Below, one piece after another: positions 44,681-52,431 of a DNA stretch of 64,000 bases; position 1 is the first letter of the stretch, and the number at the start of each line of letters is the position of its first letter. This stretch comes from Longimycelium tulufanense. Lineage in GTDB: Bacteria > Actinomycetota > Actinomycetes > Mycobacteriales > Pseudonocardiaceae. A program made the translations under genes and the position numbers. The notes under the pieces were generated by a model. The model saw only the letters and a program-made list of their open reading frames with translations, did not search any database and had not been told where the DNA came from. Where the stretch lies: NCBI RefSeq assembly GCF_014645795.1, contig NZ_BMMK01000027.1, positions 18,184 to 82,183 on the forward strand. The letters run 5' to 3'.

Positions 44681-45886
44681 ATGATCAACCTTGAGGTCCC
44701 GAAGAAGTTCGCGGCACTGGTGAACCAGGCCCAGCAGGTGGCGAACGAGGTCTTCCGGCCCAACTCGCGCAAGTACGACCGCGACGAGCACACCTATCCC
44801 AAGGAACTGGACATGCTGGCCGCCCTGCTGGACGGCATGAACGCCTCCGGCGAGGGTGGGCACGGGGCCAGCGGCGTGCGGCGCAAGAAGGACGACGGCG
44901 AGGGCGTTCGCAACGGTGCCAACCTCTCGACCGTGCTCGGTACGATCGAGCTGTGCTGGGGCGACGTCGGACTGTTGCTCTCGATTCCCCGGCAGGGCCT
45001 GGGGAACGCGGCCATCGCCTCCGTCGCCAACGACGAGCAGCTGGCCCGCTTCAAGGACGTGTGGGCGTCGATGGCAATCACCGAGCCCGGTTGCGGCTCG
45101 GACTCGGCGGCCATCCGCACCACCGCGGTCCTGGACGGGGAGCACTACGTCCTCAACGGCGAGAAGATCTTCGTCACCGCGGGGGAGCGGTCCGACGCAG
45201 TGGTGGTGTGGGCGTCACTGGACCGCAGCAAGGGGCGCGCCGCCATCAAGTCGTTCGTGGTGGAGAAGGGCACGCCCGGCCTGGAAGTGGTGCGGGTCGA
45301 GGACAAGCTCGGCATCCGCGCCTCCGACACCGCCACGCTGCGGCTGGACAACTGCCGCGTGCCCAAGGAAAACCTTTTGGGCAGCCCGGAAATCGACGTG
45401 GAGCGCGGTTTCGCGGGCGTCATGCAGACCTTCGACAACACCCGGCCGCTGGTGGCCGCCATGGCCGTCGGGGTGGCCCGGGCCGCCCTGGAGACCGCCC
45501 GGGAGCTGCTCGCCAAGGCCGGCGTCGAGGTGGACTACGACCGGCCCGCCAACACCCAGCATGCCGCGGCTGCGGCGTTCCTGGCAGCCGAGGCCGACTA
45601 CGAGGCGGCCTACCTGCTGACGCTGCAGGCGGCCTGGATGGCCGACAACAGCAAGCCGAACTCGCTGCAGGCGTCGATGTCCAAGGCCAAGGCCGGCCGG
45701 ACAGCCACCGAGGTCACGCTGAAGTGCGTGGAGCTGTGCGGCGCCCTCGGCTACACCGAGCACGAGCTGTTGGAGAAATGGAGCCGGGACGCGAAGATTC
45801 TGGACATCTTCGAGGGCACGCAACAGATCCAGCAGCTCATCGTGGCCCGCCGCCTGCTGGGTAAGTCCTCCCAGGAACTGAAGTAG
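44681..45886 (+). CDS. acyl-CoA dehydrogenase, FadE23-like
   Basis: Second dehydrogenase of the pair, 401 residues. Motifs are MAITEPGCGSDSAAIRTTA (flavin-proximal), YVLNGEKIFVTAGERSD, and the C-terminal LCGALGYTEHELLEKW with IFEGTQQIQQLIVARRLLG carrying the usual acidic residue. It starts 31 bp after its partner, with GGGAG before the ATG. Bases 45557-45806 of this gene recur exactly, inverted, at 49196-49445. The gene here is intact. Confidence 0.9.
   Translation: MINLEVPKKFAALVNQAQQVANEVFRPNSRKYDRDEHTYPKELDMLAALLDGMNASGEGGHGASGVRRKKDDGEGVRNGANLSTVLGTIELCWGDVGLLLSIPRQGLGNAAIASVANDEQLARFKDVWASMAITEPGCGSDSAAIRTTAVLDGEHYVLNGEKIFVTAGERSDAVVVWASLDRSKGRAAIKSFVVEKGTPGLEVVRVEDKLGIRASDTATLRLDNCRVPKENLLGSPEIDVERGFAGVMQTFDNTRPLVAAMAVGVARAALETARELLAKAGVEVDYDRPANTQHAAAAAFLAAEADYEAAYLLTLQAAWMADNSKPNSLQASMSKAKAGRTATEVTLKCVELCGALGYTEHELLEKWSRDAKILDIFEGTQQIQQLIVARRLLGKSSQELK
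45557..45806 (+). repeat. source copy of a 250-bp inverted duplication
   Basis: This part of the fadE23-like gene, from CAGCATGCCGCGGCTGCGGC to AAGATTCTGGACA, is repeated without any difference in reverse orientation 3.4 kb away. The flanks diverge abruptly on both sides. Confidence 0.95.
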
Positions 45887-45971
45887 CGGGTCTGGACAGA
45901 CTGGTCCCTGATCACGGCGCCACCGAATCAGACGGTCGTTTCCGGTACCGCTCGATCGCACAGACGTGGCG

Positions 45972-46640
45972 CTACCGCCCCGCCTGAGCTGTGACGATGA
46001 GGGTGCCGACGTGTTCGCGCTCCGGGGCGGGCTCCACCCGAGCATGGATATCCACGAAGCCATGTCGGTAGAGCAGATCGGCCCACGTTGCGGGCTCATA
46101 GGCCCAGCGGTAGATCCACACTCGGCGACCCTTGAAGCCGTTGCCGTACATGCCCTGGATGCCGTAGCTGCCCGGAACCGCTGGGGCGTGGGAGAACACC
46201 AGGCGTCCGCCCGGGGACAGGCGCTTGCGGATCAGGGGGAGCAGGCGCTTCGGATCGGTGAACCACAGCGCTCCCCAGATGGAGTAGATCGCGTCCCAGC
46301 GCTGGTCGGTGGTGGCAAGGAGGCCGAGGACCTCGGCGTGCAGGTAGCGGGCGCCCGGGATGTCACCCCATCGCTGTCGGGCCTCCTCGCACTGTGCGGC
46401 CGAGAGATCGACGCCCGTGGCCTCGACACCCTTGAGCGCCAGGGCGGCGACGGCATTACCCCGGCCGCAGCCCAACTCCAATGCTGAGAGGGGATCGCCC
46501 AGCAGTTCGTCACCGGGGCCGTGGCCTTCGTACTGCGTCCATCCGAACGCGTGTTTGAGGGCTTCCTCGCGGGGTTTGTCGGTGACGCCGTGGGCGTAGT
46601 GATCCCAGTAGTCGATCTCGTTGGTGATGATCGGCGGCAT
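45972..46640 (-). CDS. class I SAM-dependent methyltransferase
   Basis: Methyltransferase of 222 residues with the SAM motif ALELGCGRGNAVAALAL (about 63-79), VDLSAAQCEEARQRW, and YSIWGALWFTDPKRLLPLI at motif IV. The ATG at 46640 has GAGG five bases upstream and leads into PPIITNEIDYWDHYAHG; the in-frame start at 46679 lacks a ribosome site. Similar proteins are frequent next to Scr1/DUF397 genes in actinomycetes, as here, and their substrate is unknown. Confidence 0.82.
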   Translation of the reverse strand: MPPIITNEIDYWDHYAHGVTDKPREEALKHAFGWTQYEGHGPGDELLGDPLSALELGCGRGNAVAALALKGVEATGVDLSAAQCEEARQRWGDIPGARYLHAEVLGLLATTDQRWDAIYSIWGALWFTDPKRLLPLIRKRLSPGGRLVFSHAPAVPGSYGIQGMYGNGFKGRRVWIYRWAYEPATWADLLYRHGFVDIHARVEPAPEREHVGTLIVTAQAGR

Positions 46641-46869
46641 GGCAGCCTCGTGGACCGAAGGGCTCAGGGGCCGGGTCACGCTACCGCCTCGCCGAAGTCG
46701 TCTGCGGGCGACTCTGCGCCCGCCCTCTCAGGTGCCGCCGAACGTGTGAGGGTCCGGAACCCGCTCCGGTTCCGGACCCGCCGGAGCCACACACTCATGC
46801 CCGCGGCGCTGATGGGAGAGGACGGCGGAGTCCCGCAAAGAGGACTCCGCCGTTTGGCTTGTAGTCAGT

Positions 46870-47067
46870 TCAGGACGGCGAGCGGTCCGCTCGTCCAGCC
46901 TTGACGGTCTCTACGAACGCAGTGAACGCGGCACGGTTGAACCACAGAATGGGTCCGGAACGGTTCTTACTGTCACGGATGGCCGCTCCGTTCGGGGGTA
47001 AGCCTGCGACCTCGACACATGATCCTGTATTGGCTGTCCGGCTACTGAGTCGCCAACGCGTCATCAT
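46870..47067 (-). CDS. DUF397 protein
   Basis: Small protein of 65 residues with the DUF397 pattern: W-RLSSRTANTGSCVEVAG near the start, AIRDSKNRSGPILWFNRAAF, and FVETVKAG at the end. These proteins pair with Scr1-type regulators and are thought to act as a regulatory or toxin-antitoxin-like partner. The start overlaps the stop of the upstream regulator gene by four bases (ATGA), so they are co-translated. Confidence 0.88.
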   Translation of the reverse strand: MMTRWRLSSRTANTGSCVEVAGLPPNGAAIRDSKNRSGPILWFNRAAFTAFVETVKAGRADRSPS

Positions 47068-47912
47068 AACGACTCCAAATGATTCAGTCGGTTAGCTATC
47101 CAGCCCAGAGAGTCGGCTGAAGTCATGGCAAAGTTCAAGAGTTGTTCCACTTTCTGTTGGAACGCTGCAACATCCTTCGGGCGATGAAAGAACAGACTAG
47201 AGATTTGGTTCTCCGATGTAGCTATCGGCGGGTCATGCTCGAAGTTGATAACCGCAAATTGACCCTCCATGAGAGGGTTCCAATCCGACTCCTGGGGTAC
47301 GACTCGTAGAGTAACGTTGGTTCGCTGCGCCATTTTGATCAGGAACCGTAGTTGCTCTTCCATCGCCTGTCGTCCGCCAACTAGTGATCGTAGTGGTGCC
47401 TCGCCAATGATAGCGGTGAAGTGGAGGGGCTCGCGATGAAGTACCTCACGACGGCTAACACGCATGGCGACACGGGTTTCTGCTTCGGTATGGTTCATGC
47501 CGCTGCCACGCATCATCGCGCGTGCGTAGTCCGCTGTTTGGAGTAGTCCAGGAATGACACCTGGGGCAACCTCGATAATAGAGCTTGCTTCGCGTTCAAA
47601 CTCCATGAGTGCCACAAGCTGTTGCGGTGGGGCGGGCATCCCAACGGAAATCCAGTGCGGGCCGTCTACGTGTTGGGCCAACTCCATAAGCTCTGCTCGC
47701 TCGGTCTGGCCTGTTCCTGTGATTTGCAAGAACTGATCAACGCGTTGTGGCGATGGCGGGCGTTGCCCGGTTTCCCATTGCGCAACGGTTGTATGGCTGA
47801 CATCGCCCAACGCTGCTGCCATCTGCCGCAGCCCCAGTCCGGCGCGTTGCCTTACCTCGCGTAGACGAGATCCCAGCGCATGCGCACGGGGAGTGCCCCT
47901 GTCAAGTGCCAT
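47064..47912 (-). CDS. XRE-family regulator with DUF5753 (Scr1-like)
   Basis: Regulator of 282 residues: N-terminal helix-turn-helix (about 13-70, LGSRLREVRQRAGLGLRQMA, TTVAQWETGQRPPSP), then the DUF5753 domain (IIEVAPGVIPGLLQTADYAR, MRVSRREVL, LRVVPQESDWNPLM). This architecture and the coupled DUF397 gene define the Scr1/Scr2-type pairs abundant in sporulating actinomycetes, some linked to growth control or development. Its AT-rich codon use is lower in GC than the neighbourhood, consistent with an accessory locus. Confidence 0.88.
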   Translation of the reverse strand: MALDRGTPRAHALGSRLREVRQRAGLGLRQMAAALGDVSHTTVAQWETGQRPPSPQRVDQFLQITGTGQTERAELMELAQHVDGPHWISVGMPAPPQQLVALMEFEREASSIIEVAPGVIPGLLQTADYARAMMRGSGMNHTEAETRVAMRVSRREVLHREPLHFTAIIGEAPLRSLVGGRQAMEEQLRFLIKMAQRTNVTLRVVPQESDWNPLMEGQFAVINFEHDPPIATSENQISSLFFHRPKDVAAFQQKVEQLLNFAMTSADSLGWIANRLNHLESL

Positions 47913-48066
47913 GTCGCGCAGCGTATACGCAGCTCAGCGGCCCAGAGAACGTCCCTCCATCGAGCTATGGACCGTCTGTCAAGTTTACGGCAATCTTCAG
48001 GATTACACCTCCGATGGTCCCGGCGGCCCGGTTGTCCGGGGCATCGCCCACAGGGAAGTGATCTTG

Positions 48067-48438
48067 ATGTCAGCACTGCACCCGCATCGGGTGAGCTACT
48101 ACCGCATCCACAAGGGCAAACGCGTCCTGGTCGCGACGGAGGACGTTGACGACTTCGGCTTCTACCTGGGGTGGAACCGGCTCGACCCGGTGGCGCACAC
48201 GGCCGTGCCGTATGCCGCCGCTCTGCTCGAGGATCACCTGACCCGCCGCACATGGACTCAGCCCGGCTCGGGTGAGCGTTGGTGGGTCACGGTCCACCGC
48301 ATCCTGCCGGACGGGTCACTGCGCCGGGCCTGTGACGCCGAGGTCTCCGTCACCGTCGACAGCAAGGGGGTCAAGGCGGTGCCGCGTCGTCCCGTTGCCA
48401 ACCGAGCTTGCCGTTGCGGTCGAAAGGAAGTCGCATGA
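48067..48438 (+). CDS. hypothetical protein, first of three coupled small genes
   Basis: Not recognised; 123 residues. The N-terminal half reads like a small beta-rich domain (VSYYRIHKGKRVLVATEDVDD, then FGFYLGWNRLDP). The tail has a CRCGRK pair of Cys that could bind metal. A GGGAAG lies a few bases before the ATG at 48067. Its stop overlaps the next start (ATGA). It is divergent from the Scr1-like regulator, which may control it. Confidence 0.65.
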   Translation: MSALHPHRVSYYRIHKGKRVLVATEDVDDFGFYLGWNRLDPVAHTAVPYAAALLEDHLTRRTWTQPGSGERWWVTVHRILPDGSLRRACDAEVSVTVDSKGVKAVPRRPVANRACRCGRKEVA

Positions 48439-48671
48439 TGATCATCACTCTTGGTATTCCCGCGGTACTGGTGATTTTGGTTGGCGCGATGGCCATGTGT
48501 CTCGCTCATCGGTATCCGCCGATTACGGCCGAACCGACCGGAGCGCACGCGGCCGGGGACGACTCGGTCACCGTGAACGAGATCATGGGGCGAATCACCA
48601 ACGAACGGTTGCGTGCTCGGCGTACGGCGGTCCGGCTGCATTCGTCAACGCGGGTGGGGGCCATCGCATGA
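48435..48671 (+). CDS. small single-pass membrane protein, second coupled gene
   Basis: A 78-residue protein with one N-terminal membrane helix (about 2-24, IITLGIPAVLVILVGAMAMC) and a soluble, charged tail (VNEIMGRITNERLRARRTAV). AAAGGAAG precedes the ATG. It overlaps both neighbours by four bases, so all three small genes are translationally linked. No family recognised. Confidence 0.65.
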   Translation: MMIITLGIPAVLVILVGAMAMCLAHRYPPITAEPTGAHAAGDDSVTVNEIMGRITNERLRARRTAVRLHSSTRVGAIA

Positions 48672-48937
48672 CCGACGAATACCGGAAACATTTCCGGGCG
48701 ATGGGTTGGCGGGAGATCCCGCTACCGGCTGGCGCGCACCAGGACTCGATGTGTTTCGCGTGTACCCGCTACAACTGTGGTCACGTACGCGTCATCGACA
48801 TGATCGTTATCAGCGGTGACTACGCCACTGCCCATCGTGGGGTGCACATCAACAGTATGGATGCACAAATTGCCTGGTGCTATCAGGGCCGCACGAAGAA
48901 CGCGATCGAGGAGATCACCGCACTGCCGAGGGGGTGA
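48668..48937 (+). CDS. hypothetical protein, third coupled gene
   Basis: An 89-residue cytosolic protein, not recognised. The cluster CFACTRYNCGH is the main feature, with another Cys in IAWCYQG; Cys-x2-Cys-x4-Cys-x-His could be a small metal site. The ATG overlaps the preceding stop. The operon ends here, close to a rearranged region. Confidence 0.65.
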   Translation: MTDEYRKHFRAMGWREIPLPAGAHQDSMCFACTRYNCGHVRVIDMIVISGDYATAHRGVHINSMDAQIAWCYQGRTKNAIEEITALPRG

Positions 48938-48996
48938 GACGTGCAAGTTGACGTGTGTGGCCGACATGACCAAGGAGGTAGGACGAGGTTGGGGCG

Positions 48997-49195
48997 CTGA
49001 CCCAGAACGAAACCGGACCGGAGTTCGGAGCCTGGTTCGTTGGGCTGGACGGCGTGCGGATCGGCAGGTTCGCCACACGCGACGACGCCGACATCAGTGG
49101 CGAAAAGATCCTCATGAACGGCGGATCCAGCGACCGATCCACGCCTGTTCGTCCGAGGGCGCTCGTAGAGCTCGCGCAACTCACCGGCGCGTGTT
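48997..49195 (+). pseudogene. possible gene fragment cut by the fadE23 duplication
   Basis: One plus-strand frame reads like protein (ETGPEFGAWFVGLDGVRIGR, then DDADISGEKILMNGG and RALVELAQLTGACLS). It runs straight into the inverted fadE23 copy, after which the reading is nonsense. There is no ATG or GTG at its natural beginning (a CTG at 48997 or a GTG at 49054 are the options). It may be the remnant of a fourth small gene. Confidence 0.3.
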
Positions 49196-49445
49196 TGTCC
49201 AGAATCTTCGCGTCCCGGCTCCATTTCTCCAACAGCTCGTGCTCGGTGTAGCCGAGGGCGCCGCACAGCTCCACGCACTTCAGCGTGACCTCGGTGGCTG
49301 TCCGGCCGGCCTTGGCCTTGGACATCGACGCCTGCAGCGAGTTCGGCTTGCTGTTGTCGGCCATCCAGGCCGCCTGCAGCGTCAGCAGGTAGGCCGCCTC
49401 GTAGTCGGCCTCGGCTGCCAGGAACGCCGCAGCCGCGGCATGCTG
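49196..49445 (-). repeat. exact inverted 250-bp copy of fadE23 interior
   Basis: On the minus strand this encodes the same 83 codons as the middle of the fadE23-like gene (AAAAFLAAEADYEAAYLLTL onward to SRDAKILD) with no base difference, but without start, stop or flanking gene sequence. No terminal repeats or target duplications are visible at its edges. Either a very recent inverted segmental duplication or an assembly chimera. Confidence 0.93.
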
Positions 49446-49725
49446 ACATCCCGGCAGTGAACCCACGATTACCGGGACGGACTCGCTCCATCTCCTCTGG
49501 CGTCACCAGACAACAAGATCACATCCGCGGCCTTGCGCACCCGAGCCGTTGCCCAGGAGTGGCTCACTAATGGCAACTTAAGAAGTTCGCGCTGGAAACA
49601 TTCGTCTACTTCCTGCAAACCTGTTCGCGGGACCAGGACGCCAGCAACCACGTGGAACTGGGGAAAGAGTTTCGGCCCAGAACCGTCAGTCCCCGGTTCG
49701 GTTGCGTTCCGAAGGGATGTGTTCG

Positions 49726-50646
49726 ATGAGAAAGTGCCTCCTGCCGCGGACCCTGACGCGTGCCGGTGCCGTCGGCGCCAGCACTGCGCTGGCGTTCGGG
49801 GTCGCGGTGTTGGGTGGTCCGGTACCCGCGACCGCGGTCGCCGCGGAGCAGTCCCGGCCCCCGGCGAAGGTGAACCACCAGGGAATGCCGGGCGACGGGA
49901 TCGACCAGATGGTGCGTCGCGCGGACGTGAAGAGCAAGTACGGCTACGAGGAGCTGAAGCGGGACGTTCCCGGGATCCAGTACATCTCGGAAACCGGGTG
50001 GGACTACGACCCGCAGAACAAGCGTGGCTCGGCGCGGATCATTGATCCCCAGTTCGAGACGGACCGCGAGGGTATGTGGCGGTTCGCGGCGCGGTGCGGA
50101 AAGGAGTCGCGCTGCTCCTTCGTGGGGAAGCTGGAGCAGGAGAAGCCGGTGGTGGCGCAGAGCATTCCGCTGACCAATGGCACCCAGAGCCCGGTCACCC
50201 GCAGCTACACCATCAACACCAGCGAGGACAGGTCGCGCAGCGAGACCACCGGATGGACGGCGGGCGGCAGCGTGAACATCGGCATCATGCCGAAGGAGGG
50301 CGGTGCCAACGGTTCGGTGACCGGGAACTTCTCCTACTCCAAGCAGACCACCGACACCACCAGTTTCGGTAAGTCGACCTCGGAGTCGGCGATGTACCTG
50401 GTGCAGCCGGGCAACAAGGGCTGGATCGACGTGCGGGCCAACGCCGACCGTTACATCGGCTGGCTGGTGATGAACTACCCGAACTCGAACAACTCGTACA
50501 TGATCTTCCCGATCAAGCTGGACATCAAGCGTGCCGGAGCGATGGCGCCGGTCGAGTGGCATGCCAAGGAGGTCAGGGCGGACCCGGCGGACGTGCGGAA
50601 CGCCCAGCGTTCCGGGGGAGTCGCCCGGTCCACGACGCGAAGCTGA
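49726..50646 (+). CDS. secreted protein resembling aerolysin/ETX-type pore formers
   Basis: Exported protein of 306 residues with a long signal peptide (cleavage near ATAVAAEQ). The centre resembles the insertion region of aerolysin/epsilon-toxin-like beta-pore formers: alternating Ser/Thr and polar residues in PVTRSYTINTSEDRSRSETT, the block SVNIGIMPKEGGANGSVTGN, and FSYSKQTTDTTSFGKSTSES. A hydrophobic beta-rich end follows (MYLVQPGNKGWIDVRANADR, MIFPIKLDI). Fold assignment is by pattern only. The ATG at 49726 follows AAGGGA. It lies alone beside a LysR gene. Confidence 0.6.
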   Translation: MRKCLLPRTLTRAGAVGASTALAFGVAVLGGPVPATAVAAEQSRPPAKVNHQGMPGDGIDQMVRRADVKSKYGYEELKRDVPGIQYISETGWDYDPQNKRGSARIIDPQFETDREGMWRFAARCGKESRCSFVGKLEQEKPVVAQSIPLTNGTQSPVTRSYTINTSEDRSRSETTGWTAGGSVNIGIMPKEGGANGSVTGNFSYSKQTTDTTSFGKSTSESAMYLVQPGNKGWIDVRANADRYIGWLVMNYPNSNNSYMIFPIKLDIKRAGAMAPVEWHAKEVRADPADVRNAQRSGGVARSTTRS

Positions 50647-50707
50647 CCGTAACCGGGCGGTGGCTCCACAACCCGTGAACCCGCCCGTGACGACCGCGGC
50701 TGGTGAC

Positions 50708-50746
50708 GATCGGGTCCGGGCGGTGATCCACCGTCCGGACCCGATC
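50708..50746. terminator. bidirectional terminator hairpin
   Basis: Twelve-base perfect arms GATCGGGTCCGG and CCGGACCCGATC, continuing inward with CGG/CCG, between two convergent genes. Confidence 0.7.
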
Positions 50747-50761
50747 CGTGCGCGTGTCCGC

Positions 50762-51676
50762 TCAGCGGGCCGCCGTGATGCCGTCGACGGCGGTCACCTC
50801 CCGCCTGATCGGCCTGGGCGCGAGTTCGACGAGCGAGGTGGCGGTGAGAACGTTGATGAAGGAAGCCACCTCCTGGCGCCGAACAGCCTGCGAGACGACG
50901 AAGAGCTCCCGCACCATCGGCGGATCCACGCGATGGAGCACGAGGTCGGGTGCGAGCCGCGCGAGTGCGTAGGGCACCAGCGCGGCGCCGACCCCGGCGC
51001 GGGCCAGATGGATCGCAGCGGTCGCCTGCGGTGCCCTGGCCACGACTCGAGACGTTCCGTTGAGTACCTGGTCCAACAGCCGTCCCAGGGTGTGCCGGGG
51101 AGAGACGTAGTGCACCCAGTCCAGGGTGGCCATGCGGTCGATGGTCAGCACGCGGTCCTCGGTCAGCCGGGTGGCGTTCGCGACGACCAACTCCTCCGTG
51201 CCGAGGCTGTGTGAGAAGGCCCGGTTGGTGTGGGACGGTCCGATCGCGACCTCGACCTCGCCACAGTCGAGACTGACCAGAAGCTGGTCGTCCTGGACGA
51301 ATGCCCGCACGATGAGGCGTGCATCGGGTTGCCGCGTCAGCCACTGCCGGAGGTAGGCGGGCAGGTAGCTGTCGATCAGGTAGGACAGGAGGCCGAGGCG
51401 GATCGGCGGGGCACCCTCGGCCACTCCGCGGGCGGCCAGCCACGCCTGCCGGGCACTGGCCACGGCCGTGCGGGCGTGTTGGGCGAAGGCCGCGCCGGCT
51501 GCGGTCGGGCGAACGCCGTCACGCCCCCGATGGAGGAGTCGTGTCCCCACGCTCCGTTCCAGCGCGTGAATCTGTTGGGACAGTGCGGACTGGGTGATGA
51601 AGAGTTGCTCCGCGGCGCGTGAGATCCCCCCTTCGTCCAGTGCGGCCAAGAAATACTCGAGCTGACGGAGGGACAC
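50762..51676 (-). CDS. LysR family transcriptional regulator
   Basis: Regulator of 304 residues: winged helix-turn-helix (about 1-60, LRQLEYFLAALDEGGISRAA, FITQSALSQQIHALERSVGT) and a periplasmic-binding-protein-like effector domain (IRLGLLSYLIDSYLPAYLRQ, VEVAIGPSH). The start is GTG. LysR proteins often control a divergent neighbour; on that side lie a 332-bp spacer and the lanthipeptide precursor, so it is a candidate regulator of the lanthipeptide genes, though this is only positional. Confidence 0.88.
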   Translation of the reverse strand: MSLRQLEYFLAALDEGGISRAAEQLFITQSALSQQIHALERSVGTRLLHRGRDGVRPTAAGAAFAQHARTAVASARQAWLAARGVAEGAPPIRLGLLSYLIDSYLPAYLRQWLTRQPDARLIVRAFVQDDQLLVSLDCGEVEVAIGPSHTNRAFSHSLGTEELVVANATRLTEDRVLTIDRMATLDWVHYVSPRHTLGRLLDQVLNGTSRVVARAPQATAAIHLARAGVGAALVPYALARLAPDLVLHRVDPPMVRELFVVSQAVRRQEVASFINVLTATSLVELAPRPIRREVTAVDGITAAR

Positions 51677-52008
51677 GTTCGGCTCCTGGTTCCAGAAGTC
51701 ACCACACGGCTCTGACCACGGGATTTCGTCTTCCCAGATAACCCGCCGCCGTGATAATCCATCAAGGCAATGTGTCGTCGATCACGTCATCGGTACATTG
51801 TGTTCACCAATTGTCGCCGTCCGTATACCAGGAACGTTGGTTGAACCTGAAAAGAAGATGCGGGGTCGGGATCAGTTCTGCTGATAGTAGGGGAAAACAA
51901 TATTTATGGGTGCTGTCCAGGATTCTGGTCTACCTTGGGAGATGGTTTTTCGGTCGGCTCCCCGAACCACCTGTAACGGTGGTCGATGAAGACAAGGAAG
52001 GTATCAGG
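51677..52008. other. intergenic region before the lanthipeptide precursor
   Basis: AT-richer than the flanks, in divergent position between a LysR gene and the precursor. It contains an AT box (TATTTAT, about 51900) that could be a -10 and a small hairpin ACCACC-N6-GGTGGT (51966-51983) upstream of the precursor ribosome site. No gene is seen. Confidence 0.45.
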
Positions 52009-52170
52009 ATGTCCGAGTTGGACCTTGATGTACGAGTACTGCCGTCGGGGTCGCCCGACCAGGTGGAGCGGGCCGCGTTGACCAACTTCACCTGCAACTA
52101 CACCTGTGTTGGGTGTACCGCGCGCTGCACCGCCACGTGCGCGACGTGCAATCCGGCCTGTGGGGGTTGA
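52009..52170 (+). CDS. lanthipeptide precursor, FxLD-like, 7 Thr/7 Cys core
   Basis: Precursor peptide of 53 residues with GGAAGG before the ATG. The acidic leader carries LDLDVRVLPSG (residues 4-14), close to the FDLDVRV pattern of FxLD lanthipeptides and the F(N/D)LD motif read by LanB enzymes, with Leu instead of Phe. The core from about residue 24 has Cys at 29, 33, 36, 40, 44, 47 and 51 and Thr at 25, 28, 32, 37, 41, 43 and 46. All Ser and Asp residues lie in the leader. It ends CNPACGG. Expected product: up to seven methyllanthionine rings made by the adjacent LanB and LanC. The cleavage site is not evident. Confidence 0.85.
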   Translation: MSELDLDVRVLPSGSPDQVERAALTNFTCNYTCVGCTARCTATCATCNPACGG

Positions 52171-52431
52171 TCCGCGGTTCGACGTGGTGAAACAGGTGTG
52201 CAGAACCAGCGTCGCACCGAATCGGATGCTGATTTTCGAATTCTGAACTGATCGGCGCGTTCCGGTCGGCCGGGAAAACCCCTGGTTCGTTCTGGTGTTC
52301 GAGGACGTGCTGTCCGGTTCATGCAGTGTTGTCGTGGTCGCGGGTGGGTTCGCCGAGCTGTCCCCGCGCCCCCACACACCGCAACCTCACTGGTCGCGCC
52401 CGCCGGCTGGCTCTTGACGAGGAGATGTGTC

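Noticed and set aside
43270..44793. A 507-codon open frame on the minus strand
   Set aside because: Antisense to the fadE24-like gene and lacking any protein family pattern.
49469..49651. A 60-codon minus-strand frame beside the fadE23 copy
   Set aside because: No ribosome site and no recognisable pattern; it begins and ends in rearranged DNA.
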